The notes beneath the pieces are model-generated. The model worked only from the letters and a program-made list of their open reading frames with translations. It had not been told where the DNA came from and searched no databases. From assembly GCF_964275005.1 (NCBI RefSeq), contig NC_092686.1, positions 17,808,547-17,872,546 on the forward strand: a DNA stretch of 64,000 nt, given 5' to 3'. Shown piece by piece: positions 34,302 to 47,000 of the stretch. The position numbers and the translations under genes were made by a program. The first letter of the stretch is position 1. Each line of letters starts with the position of its first letter. The DNA comes from Diadema setosum (taxonomy: Eukaryota > Echinodermata > Echinoidea > Diadematoida > Diadematidae).

Positions 34302-37300
34302 ATGAAGAATTCGAAGTACAGTAAGGATCGGATCGTCGATGATGGCACGATAAGATGAGAACGTCTAACCAGTTAGAGCCACTCTAACGTTAAATACAGT
34401 TAGACTCTCACTAGAACAGGGTCTACGCTCGAGTGTTAGCATTACGGGTTACATCATATTCATACGTGCTCCAATACAAAGTTGCAATCATAGTCAGTAT
34501 GTTTCTAACTGTTACATTTAGTGGTTCTAAAATAGTGGTGTCAAGAGAGTCATAAAGAGTGAATAGAATTCTTACATCTTTTTAACAGTAATCTTCTAAC
34601 GTTAGATTCTAGCTGGTCTGGAACAAGGTCAAAGTAGATCTAAATTGTCTAAGGCAATTAGAATCTATGTTCTAACTGTTGGTTTTAATATTTTAGAATA
34701 AGAGTACTGAGTAGAGGTAGTGGATCAGTCATTCATGGACTCTTTTACTTTCACTCTGTAACGTTAGCAGTTAACCAAACCCCGGGGCACTCCGCGTAGA
34801 TCTACACAATTATACTTTGGCCTATTTCATCTATCGTTATTATAGCTTACACCATGCACTTCAACCACTATGGTTCACACACACACCTATCTAAAGTTGG
34901 CAAGAATCTACAAAGGGTTCAAGAGGCAGACTTAACCAAAAAAAGAAGGAATTAAACATTGACAGAATCTAAACTAACGTTAGACCCAAAACACAGAAGT
35001 GAGCTCTAGAGGCTTTAACTTAAAGTATGCATTCAGTAAACATCCATCTGTAGATCTAACCCGTTAGGTCTTGTACTAGCTAGAGTCTATAGCCTAACAA
35101 CACAGTAGAATCTAGGACTAGGTCTTTAGGAATGTTGTCTGAGTACGGTACCATAGATTCTACTAGATCTGACAGTAGAGTTAGATCAATAGATGATGTG
35201 GCTAAATTCAAATTTTATTTAAGACACTGCTGCTGCTACAAGGTATCCAGCACTAACATTCAACAGTATCAATTCTAGAAACATGTAGGATCTAAATGCT
35301 ACTTACTTGGTATCGCAGAAGAACCCAAAAGTTACAGATACTGAGATAGTGTCTTCAAAATACAGTACCCATAATCAATATCATGCTTATGCACCGGGTA
35401 GCTAGCTAGCCTAAATTTTCTGCATGCAAGTATCATGACGGTTGAAAGTGCTCGTTCAATAAGAAAGACTAAGACTAGAGTCTAAAAATGACTATGTGTC
35501 TGATACAGGTAGTATTGCACTAAATACAAATTAAAAAAAAAAACAAACTTTATTCCCTGCAGATTTTGATATATATGGTACTGGAATAAAGACTCCATTG
35601 CCCAGATCATGGAGTGGGCAAGGCTCTGGCTGGAGCACTGTGGGACCGTCCACTTCGGTTACAAGAAACACAACAGTCAGTACATCTGGAGGGCTTGGAA
35701 GAACATCTGGCACTTCTGCGTCGTCTCTTTTGGGAGAAACATCATCAGGTTCATGTTGGAGGCATTCTAGAATGAACAGTGCATCAAGGTAGATTTAAAT
35801 TCAGTAGTGTAATTCATCTTTTAATTGAGGACATTCTGGAGTTGGGTCAAGAGTCAAAGATCAGAATTGGTGCCTCTCTTACAGGAACCAAATCAGATGT
35901 ACTAAAAAAAATACACAACACCAAATCAAACAAACTCAGTATGGATCGCAAATGTTGAAGCGAGAGATAATGTGAGACAGTTCAGTGCATTAGAATAGGG
36001 AATAATTCTCTGACTCAAATTTGATTAGTAACTTTAGCTGATAAATAACATTTCAAATGGTATCCTGGGCACTTTTAAGTTTTATTGAACAAAATTGCTA
36101 CAAAAGAATGCATAGCAAATTGTGATGTAATACCAGGAAAATTATTCTTGTTACAGCAATACCGGTACTTAATAACTGTAAGAAAAAAAAGAAGGTTTTA
36201 TCTTCCAAATGGCTAGAGGAAAGTATTATGTGTGGAATTATCATGTAGGGCCTACCTGAGGACTTGTAACTTTATTTTAGGCTAGGGTAGTATGAGGAAA
36301 ATAGATGCAACTTAATCATAGCATGAATACAAATGATGAGAATAAAAACCATCCATAATGGGTCAAAGTATCCATTTTTTTCTGGCATCATTTTGATAGC
36401 TTAGTATTGCTATAGTAATCGATCTTTCTATAATTCTGTGATGTGGTATCACAGTTGTTTGTTTGTCTATCAACATTGTTCCAATGTTTTTGGGCCAAGC
36501 ATTTGTTCTCAACACATGTAATCCATGAAACAAGTTTGATGCAATACTTGGAAGGGTATTGTGCTTTTAAAAAAAGGACCTTGAGCTACACCCCTATGAT
36601 GTCTGGCAGTACTCGTCAGAGAACACCTGGGTCCAGAGTGACCACTCTAGGCAGCACTAGCACCAGCATGGGAGTGGTACCACAGTCCTCCGTCCTTGTT
36701 GGTAACTACTGCTTCACATATTTTGTATACAAGTGCTTTAAAATCTCAACATGCAGCTGTATTATGATTGTTTTATCCTTGATTAGGAATTACATTGGTG
36801 GTCTGAGAGTCTGACAAAAGTGAATATGACTACCAGAATAGATGCACACTTGAATTTTAGTACAAAATTCATTGCCTACAGTAATCTTTAGAAAGATGTG
36901 GGCCCATCAGAGAGTAGAAGAAAAAGAGGAAAAGAAAATGTTGAAATGTGAAAAGAATGTTCTTTGATGCATGTTACCTGTTTACAATGTGTTGAAGGAT
37001 GATTTTAATGGATGTCAGTGTCCTTTGAAATACCACTGGGAGAACAAAAAAGTCATCTTCGACAATTGAAGAATCATAAATCACAGTTTTCTTTATCGTT
37101 TTTTTTTTTTTTTTTCTTTAACCCAGACACCCTATTCTGGTGCATCCATTATGCAAAAAATAATTCTACATTATCAGATAAGGTAATGATAGTGATGACA
37201 AGAAGTACAGTTGGAATGTAGAGATTCATTGAATATCTTAATCTGATATTGTAAAAAAAAAAAAAAACCACAAAAACAAAACTGTGGTGCTTGTCACTTG

Positions 37301-40300
37301 TTACTTGCAATGTGAACATTGCAAAACAAATTGAACTTGAACCCTCAATATGATTAATGTGTTGCTTTGTGTTTTATTCAAATTCCTCCAGCTATTGTTG
37401 AAGGGAGGGGTATAGCACAGGGTGAAATTGGTATGGCCAGCATTGATCTCAAACAACCTATGCTAATCTTGTCTCAGGTACGTTATCAACACTAATTCAT
37501 TCTGTTTTTATAGAAGATTGCATGTACTTACATCAACACTTACTTTGTACTTGATTGTAATTGCTGCAAAAAATAGCTAATTTCTGCAAGTGTGTTCTGT
37601 CTGTTCACTAACATTTACCAACAGCTAGACACCACCTAATAGGGTAACCTCAAGAAATGTTAATCAATCCCCCCCCCCCTTTCCCCCTGTTCACACTGTT
37701 TATTCTTTTTTCAAATGCTATCTTCAGTAGATATGGACATATGCATGAACAATCAGAGAAATGATGGCAGTAAAGCTAAATGAGGGCAGTGTTGCATTTC
37801 TGAAAATTTCTGTTTTGGTGAATTGTAAATTGCATGTACTTGTACAGCTCTCATTGCATATATGGTGCATCATCATGTTATCTGTATAAAATGGGATATC
37901 ATAAAAGAACAAAAAATGTGTGTAGAGCTGACTTTGGCAAAATATAACCTCTTCAGTTTTCTAACTTTTATTTTTTGTTAAAGGTATTTGCTGAGTAATG
38001 AAGTAAGGCAAATTGTATATCGATTTAAAGCTTAGCACATAAGGAATTAAGATTTGCCAAAAACCAAAAAATTATTTTCTTGACATTGTATGGCTTTTGC
38101 GATGATGCATCACATATATGCGTATCACAAATACATTAATCCACTTCAAGAAGTTATAGCACTACATGTTTCAGATTTCTGTCCCATCCTTCTCCTTTAG
38201 TTCCCATTTTCCTCTGTAGGCATTGGCTAAAATGCTGTCCTCTATTTCTTTCTCTTGTCTTTCTATTGTCCTATCACTGTTTAATGTTGCATGATATTAT
38301 ATTGTCCCATGCCATGTAAGTTTATTCCTCATTCATTTATTTGGATATATATATATATATTTTTTTTTTTTTTGGAGGGATTCACACATCACCAGTGCTG
38401 CTTTGTAGTGGGTCCCTACATTTTTGCTTTTCATACTTACCTTACCTTGTTATGGTAAGCATATTTGTTTAAAAAAGTAATAATTGCCAATTGAGTATAT
38501 TGTATCATCACCTCATTCACATAAATTGTTGATTTGTGTTTTGTCGAACAATGAAATAAATTTTGAATTGATTTGAATGGAATGTAGTTAGGGCTGCCGA
38601 GTTTGATCATCAGCTGTACTTCTAACTTTATTGACGATAAAGTTTGACATGATTATCATGAAGTAATGGTAGGAAACTGACTTCCTTGTCAATGATATCA
38701 AAAATATATTCGATTTCAACATCCCTTAGTTTTCCGACAGCCAAACGTATGTGAAAGTGACAACAAAGCTGCAAGTCCTGCAACCTGTTGAGGTAAGGAC
38801 TTACTGTCCGTTTCTGTGCATCAAATTTCCATTATGCAATTGCTTGATCTATTGCTGTGCGGGGCACCTATGCATATATAGTAGCAACTGTTAATCAAGT
38901 CCATTGTAGTGAAGAGCTAAACACACTGGCATTGGTATGATACTTGTAACTTTAGTCCACGACCTTTATCATTCAAAGCAAAAATCATGTATAACTGAAA
39001 GGAACTATGTGTTGATGATGCATCTGATACAAGATGTAACTAAGTTGAACATTTATTCATTATTCACAATCATATTTACCTATCAGTGACATGTTATCAG
39101 TGATTTGTTCGTTTTTGGTCCTTGCAAGCCAGCAAGTGTGTACGTAGCACTTACTAAAGTACTAACATTCATGCAATCTAAACATCTGGTCAGTAGCTAA
39201 CTGCTATATATTTTCTATCTCACTTATTTTCCATGCAAGTTTTTTTTTTTTTTTTTTTTTTTTAAACCTTTTTTTCCTTATGCCCAGATCATCATGCCCC
39301 ATACAGCATGTGAGGGAGGAGCAATGACAAAACTGTTCAAACTTGTGACTGATAACTTCCAAAATCTTGAAGTCACAACTGTGCAGAGGAAGTACTTCAA
39401 TGAAACAAAAGGTACAGGGCATTAATTTAGCTGGGTAGAACAGCAATTTGCTATTTATTTGTATTGTTGTTGCTTTTCAGCAACAAAGAAAAAGAGGCAT
39501 AAGCATTTCAGGCATCTGACTGATCACAATGCTCCGTGGCAACCTATTAAGCAAATATATTTAGCCCATAATCCACATATGTTAAAAAATCACAAAGAGA
39601 TGTATGTGCTCTTACTAATTAGTTGCAATATGATATCAGCTAATACTGCTTGCAGAATATGAGTCTGCTGCCATCTACTTGCAAAACTAGTGAGCCAAGT
39701 GTTTCAACATTGAGTTTTACATTTATCTGTGTTTTTGTTTCTAGGACTTGCAATGGTCAAACAGTTATGTGTTGCTGAGTTTGGGGCAGTTGAAATGGAG
39801 ATAACATCAAAGTAAGTCCTGACTTTTAAATGAAGCGACCCTTCTGTTTGGGGAGTTGCATTCTCTTCATATTACAATCATGCAGCATGCTCAGGCAGAT
39901 GATTCACTGATTCGTAACAATAGCAGAATATTGGATGTGTATCAAAGTCTGTGGAAGACGTTGGATGCAGCTTCATGGAATTTTTGTGTGCTAAAGCAGA
40001 TGATTTGTAGGGGAAGCAGCTTAAAAGTTGTCATCAATCTTTTAATTTTGTGTTAATGCAATCGGATTTAAAAGAAGAAGAAGTAGAAGAAGAAATACCA
40101 CAGGTTCCTAAGCTTATTGGAGGAAACTAGCTTCAAGAACAGTGCTTTTCTGGCTAAATACACACACACTGGCACACACACCCCCACACACACAAATAAA
40201 ATGACTTTGTGACGCAACGACTTGTTTCTGTGTGTCCCTCAGGAGTCTATAAATGTTTAAGTCTTGCAATATGCGGCTTCTAAGTTCATCAACATGGTAT

Positions 40301-43300
40301 ACAAGTGTTAGCTAATCTTGAAGACATTTAATAGACCAACGGTATGACGTTAATGTTATAAAATTTTGAAATTTATGTGTATCTCTTAAGGTATCTGGCT
40401 GGTTTATTGTCCCCGCCGAACGAGTTCGAGCAGGGGACTATGAAACGGGCTCCGTACGTGTGTGTGTCCGTGTGTCCGTCCGTGCGTCCGTGTGTCCGTG
40501 TGTCCGTCCGTGCGTCCGTGTGTCCGTGTGTCCGTGCGTCCGTGTGTGATCAAAATGTTCAAAATGCTACTCCTTCGCCATTTCTAACCCGATTTTGATT
40601 CTGTTTGCTTTATATGATAGCACTACATAGGAGCTTTGAAACTTCTATACAGAATTTCAGTTGTGACCTTTGACCTTGACCTTTGACCTATATTGTACAT
40701 TTTGCTGCAAAATGCTACTCCTTCGCCATTTGTAACCCGATTTCGATTCCGTTTGCTTTATATGATGGCACTAGGTGAGGGCTTCAAAACTTCTACACAG
40801 AATTTTGACCTTTGACTTCTTTGACCTTTGACCTTGATTTTTGACCTATATTGTACTTTTTTGCTACAAAATGCTACTCCTTCGCCATTTGTAACCCGAT
40901 TTCAATTCCGTTTGCTTCATGTGATGGCACTAGGTGAGGGCTTCAAAACTTCTACACGGAATTTTGACCTTTGACTTCTTTGACCTTTGACCTTGAATTT
41001 TTACCTATATTGTACTTTTTTGCTACCAAATGCTACTCCTTCGCCATTTGTAACCCAATTTCGATTCCGTTTGCTTTAAGTGATGGCACTAGGTGAGGGC
41101 TTCAAAACTTCTACACAGAATTTTGACCTTTGACTTCTTTGACCTTTGACCTTGATTTTTGACCTGTATTGTACATTTTGCTACCAAATGCTACTCCTTC
41201 GCCATTTCTAACCCGATTTCGATTCCGTTTGCTTTATGTGATGGCACTAGGTGAGGGCTTCAAAACTTCTACACAGAATTTTGACCTTTGACTTCTTTGA
41301 CCTTTGACCTTGATTTTTTTACCTATATTGTACATTCGCTACAAAATGCTACTCCTTCGTCATTTCTAACCCGATTTCGATTCCGTTTGCTTTATGTGAT
41401 GGCACTAGGTGAGGGCTTCAAAACTTCTACATAGAATTTTGACCCTTGACTTCTTTCACCTTGATCTTTTTACCTATATTGTACATTTTGCTACTAAATG
41501 CTACTTCCGGCGGGGACATATTTTACGCACCGCGTAATTTCTACTTTTCCTTGTTTTGATCTATGTTTATTTCAGATACTACTGCCTAGCAGCAGGTGCT
41601 GCTCTGCTGAAGTATGTAGAGTTCATACAGAACACTGTGTATGCGCCCAACTCCCTAAAGGTTGTCTTCAGGGGTAGTGAGCAATCAACAGTTATTGGTA
41701 AGACTTCACACAAATATCAGTACTATATTTCTGGCAAAATGTATGTGGGAGTACGAAAATGACACACTCGACTCTGAGTATTGACACATGATATTCATTG
41801 ACTTGTGATTTGTACACACCATTGAGAGCATGCTATCATGTAAAAATTTCTGTGTTATTCAGGACTGACATATTGGCTATGTCACACTTATGCGTCATAT
41901 TCTGGAACCAATCTTTTTTTATTTTCCCTTTGGATGGCATTTATGTCTTTATTTAAATGATATTTTCCACCAAGATGCTGTGACTGCAAGGAATCTTGAA
42001 TTGGTGCAGAACAGGAAGGATCCAAAGAGTGACCACACATTATTTGGTGTTCTCAACTACACAAAGACCATGGGAGGTGGTAAGGCAGATGGTTTTAGAA
42101 ATCTACTATAGATATTAAACTGTATAAAATAAAAACCAGAATTTGTCATACTACAGCAAAATCAAAAGAAATATTGATAAAGTGAATGAATGCTGATATA
42201 CTAGCAATTCCTCTCCCACCAGTTAAGGACAGTGTTGTTGATTATCAGTTTACACTTGTTAGTATGCTAGTAGTCGTGGTGAGACCCACTGAAGTAACAG
42301 CTCAATTTTTAATTATGCTTGACATAAGTTTGCAAAATTTTTTACTTGATCCCTGTGAATCAAGTTCCTAAAAGTGTTCCACATGATGTCTTGGTACATC
42401 TATATAGTTGTTGAGAAAGAGTGTGTTGCTGACTGTTCCTTTTCCTCTGGCTTTTTTTCTTCTTCTTCTTCTTTTTTTTTTTTTCTTTAATTTTGCTTTT
42501 ATGGAACAGCACGTCTTATGAGGGCCAACATATTGCAGCCTCCTTTGGGTAAGTTTGCACATGCTTTGAATTGTTATTGTGAAATATTTTCTGAGCAGAA
42601 TCCTGGACAGAGTGCAACAGATGATGCATGTTTGGATGGATCAGTATACATACCCACAATAGAATATTGATCTCCAGATACTACCAAATAGAACTATTTT
42701 CCCTTTTTCTTTTCTTCATGGCTCTAGAGCCATCACACTCCTATGACTTTCATCATGAAAAACTTCTACAGACACTGCAAACATAATAGTTGGGTAGCAT
42801 ATATTTCTTTGTGTTATTCTTTTCTTGTAAAGTATCTGCTGACCTGTATATTTCTGCAGCTGAAAGAATTCTGCAAATGATATGATATTTATTCTTTGTA
42901 GATGAGGAAACTATCAAGCTACGTCTTGATGTGGTCGCAGAGCTGACAGAAAATGAAGAGCGGTTCTATAATCTGCAGTCGGGTAATTATTGGCCTCTGG
43001 ACCAGGTTGCCTTGATTCAGCTCAATAGATGACATTGAATAATCAAGTTCAAAGAATTTTCCCATAATGGTATTGATGACAGTCACTGTGATTATGAGGT
43101 TGAGCAGTTTCTGATGGGCAAAATCCACCCAATACTGTAAGTCATAGTCTGGTGAGAAAATATATGCAAAAATGAATAAACAAACCCCCAAATCAGATGT
43201 ATGAATTTTAAAGTAAGTGATCAAAATGTTTCCTTCTTTTGTCAGTAAAAAAGAAAGCTGTTCACAAATGTGATTGTGTACATATAATGCAAGAATTGTT

Positions 43301-44005
43301 ATAATTATGGTAACTAATTCCAGATGCGGATCCTGCACCAAATATTTAATATTGCCTCCATCTTTTTCTCCCAGTGGACATCTGCTCACAAGGCATACCT
43401 CCTTCAGTTGGCAATTTACGTGTCAGAGCCATACATATCTCCACTCCAACTGGACATTCTTTTTTCCTTCACTATATGTTTGACCAATTTATCTATTAAA
43501 GTAGTTCTGGATTTTGTAGTTACCATGATTACCTCAGTAAGTCATTGCTATGGTAAGATATAAAGAATATATTTCATATGTATGTAACATTGCTATAATG
43601 CTTTTCACCCTCTTTGATCTCCCTACCTTGATCCTAGTCTTGTCTAGATTCCTTGATGTGGACCACCTGCTCTCACTGTGCATTCAAATACCAAAGCAAG
43701 AATCGGTGAAGTCAGCCGAACAGAAAATTACCAACATCATCTACCTGAAGCACACCCTAGAGCTTGTAGAGCCACTGCAGATTGCACTAGATTCAGCGCA
43801 GACCAAGCTTCTGCAGGCATACCACAAGGTGTGATTTATCTGACTTTGTTTTCATGGGGACTAGCTTGACCATCAGTTAATTATGTATATATTGAGAAAC
43901 AAAACAAAAACATCTCAGTGAATAAACATTTAATAGCTCACCTGAGGCTGTTGGTTGTTGTTTCATCATGCATTATGCATAAACTTTTTTATTTGTTTAT
44001 TTTTG

Positions 44006-44036
<31 letters not shown>

Positions 44037-47000
44037 TTTTTTTTTTTATTTTTTTTTTGGGGGGGGGGGGGAATTTAAATGATGGTTGTGCCCCCCCCCC
44101 CCTCCCATGGGGGGTGGAGCTTATGGTTTTTAGAATATAGTGGTGGTGCCCCCAGGTGGTCCAAGGGCAGGTCACATTATCCAAAATTAAGTGTGTGTTT
44201 CCAAAGAGGCCCACAGCAATCCTTAAATCCCAATACTTTGGAAATTGTTTCCCTATGGCGGAGTACTTGTCATGAAGGCAGAGTGCCCTGCTCAAGTGAG
44301 CGTTAGACCCTTACGTCTCGTTGTTTTAATTTAAATACATCAAAAGAAGAACCATAGTCCCTCAAATGAGACAAAGATATGGAGATATGTATCCCCTAAA
44401 ATTTGATAGATAGATATATATCATAAATCATGAGAAAGGACCATGAAAATTAAAGGATTGTGAGATGATTACAATGTATGACGATCCTTGGGGCAATCAT
44501 CCATTCTCCATGTTTATCTTTATTCACTCATTAGTCTTTGCAAGATGGAAGATTTCCTGAAATCCTTGGAAAGATTGGTACTGTCATCAATGATGAGACA
44601 AGGTACCAGAAGGGAACATTAAACATGCGGACCCAGAAGTGTTTTGCTGTCAAGCCAGAGATAAATGGTAAGAAGACCAGGTGGCAGTATGTGTCATTTA
44701 TAGATTTCTTGCTTATATGATTTGTTTGTATTCATAACATCAGTGACATGTCCTATTTCTTGTCTTTACCTAAGATTACTATATCTAAGATATAAGGGGT
44801 GAAAGCATTGTACAATATTAAATGGGTTAGTCAAATATTGGTTAGTGATTGGCTAAACGCAGTCACGTGGTGGAGGAACATTGGTTATGTTCGCCCATGG
44901 GAGAACATTTTTGTAATGTTCTCCCATGGGAAAACATTTTCACGTAACAAATGACAGAAGGACCCGTGCAGAGTGAATTTGGCTCTGCGTGAGCGATCGA
45001 GTGCGTTGTGCTGGTGGTTGACATTGACGTATTTGACGCATTTGACTAACCCATATAATATAACAGATGATGACTTGTTGTCGGGAACATGTACCAAACG
45101 TTCCACCCTCAGGGTGAAATGCTATTTCAGGAGGTTATAAGTCCCTCGACTTTGTCTCGGGACTTATAACCTCCCTCAATATCATTTCAAACCCTTTGGG
45201 TGGAACATTCGGTATGTTCCCTCCCCCGCCAGTCATCTATATAATGAACCCTGTTGGGGAGAAAAGCATCCCATGTACTCACACTATAATGAACATGGTT
45301 ATAATGAAATGCTTGTTACAACAAAGCAAAAATTCAGGTCCTATAGTTATCATCTATATATTTATTTACTTTTACGTACTGTTGAGCTATTAAGAAGTTT
45401 TGATATAAGGAAAGGAAACAGCCGGTCAGGATTGAGGACTTTGTTATAACAGGAGTCACCTGTGACAGAAAAGATGACAGAAAATTCTCAAAGGACAATT
45501 AGTATCTTGTTGGAGGCTAGAAAACGTATGTATCTGCTTTTTTTCAAAGGACTTCTTGACGTGGCTAGGAAGACATACACAGAACTCGTGGATGACATCT
45601 CAGGTGAGGAAACACAAGCTAAAATTTGCCAAATCTACCCTAAAATATGAAATATATCAGAGTCACTTTGAGCCATTATAGTGAAAATTCAGATGTCAAA
45701 CTTAAAGGGGATGGCTAGTAACTGATCAGTGGGAATCAGTGGGAATACTGGGGGATGATTGTTCTAATCCTTGTGGGATTCATTCAAGAGTACATTATAT
45801 ATCTATTGATGTGTGAAAATTATTTGCTTCAGAACGGTCTCATATTCAAGTAATGTGCAGTTTAATGCCCCGTCACTGTACAGGCATGCTAACCTGGAAA
45901 CACTAAACTGCACATTACGTGAATATGAGACCATTCTGAAGCAAATAATTTTCACAGAACAATAGATATATAATGAACTCTTAAATGAATCCCAGAAGTA
46001 TTGGAACAATCATCCCCCAGCATTCCCACTGATTCCCACTGATCAGTTACTAGCCATCCCCTTTAACCTTTCAAAGTAAAAATGAAAAGGAAAAAACTGA
46101 AAATGTTACTCCTATATTGTTTAGTGATACAGCCACCCACAATCTTTGCCTGTTTACTCCATAGAAGAAAACAATAATTGCTGTTTCTGCATCAACTTAC
46201 TTTAATTGCAGCAGTTCACCAAGTTCACACATTGAAGTACAGTCATTGAAATCTGCACAGAGAGGAATCAAGGAGCACTACTGCTTTCACTATTGACTTG
46301 CATAATTCTCTCCTTCCAAAAGTTTTGGTCCAAATCCATTGTATCATTGCATTTAAGTACACTCCTCTGGTAAATATTGTTCAACTCTGATTGGTGAAGA
46401 CTCTGGAAATATTGCCCATCATGAATAAATTGATGTGTATAACAGGTGGGATACTGTATGTCAAAAACTTGCTAAGGTTTGCAAAGAAAGGGAGCTTTTT
46501 GGTCTATTATAGAAATGGATAAGGATTGAAAGGGTTAGAATGTGGAGTTGTGAAGTGAAAGAATGCTGCAGTCCACTGACTACTAGTACATGTTATATCT
46601 GCACTAGGGAGGGAGAAAGACTATGACTGGGAGTAAGGAGAGAATGCCTTTCTCTTTTATTAAGATATACATGGACTTCAGTGTTGACAGTCTTTAAACA
46701 GGTAAGGAATGACATTGCCCATTTTGCCATTAGCTTACTACAAAACAGTGAATGCATAAGAATAAACTCAGTATAACCAACCCTAGCTCCTAGGTAGGCG
46801 AACTAGCAAGAAAACATCTGGCTCCATCTCTGTGGGCTGATTATATCAAAGCTCACATAGAGTGTGTATGAATGAAGAGGCTGCAGTCAAGTTATATAAG
46901 CCATAGTTTAGCAGACACAAGCATTTACTACTAGTCTGCTATGTACTGTGCAATTTTTTTTGTGTGTGCTAGAAATGGCCAAACAGCTGTCAGAAGAGTA

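Noticed and set aside
39856-40056. A 66-codon open frame in MSH4 intron 7
   Set aside because: It has no match to MSH4 and no splice support, and neighbouring exons 7 and 8 join in phase without it.
40557-41500. Regular repeats that might suggest a CRISPR array
   Set aside because: The units are 155-190 bp of continuous repeat with no unique spacers, in a spliced eukaryotic gene. They form the core of a Helentron-like element.
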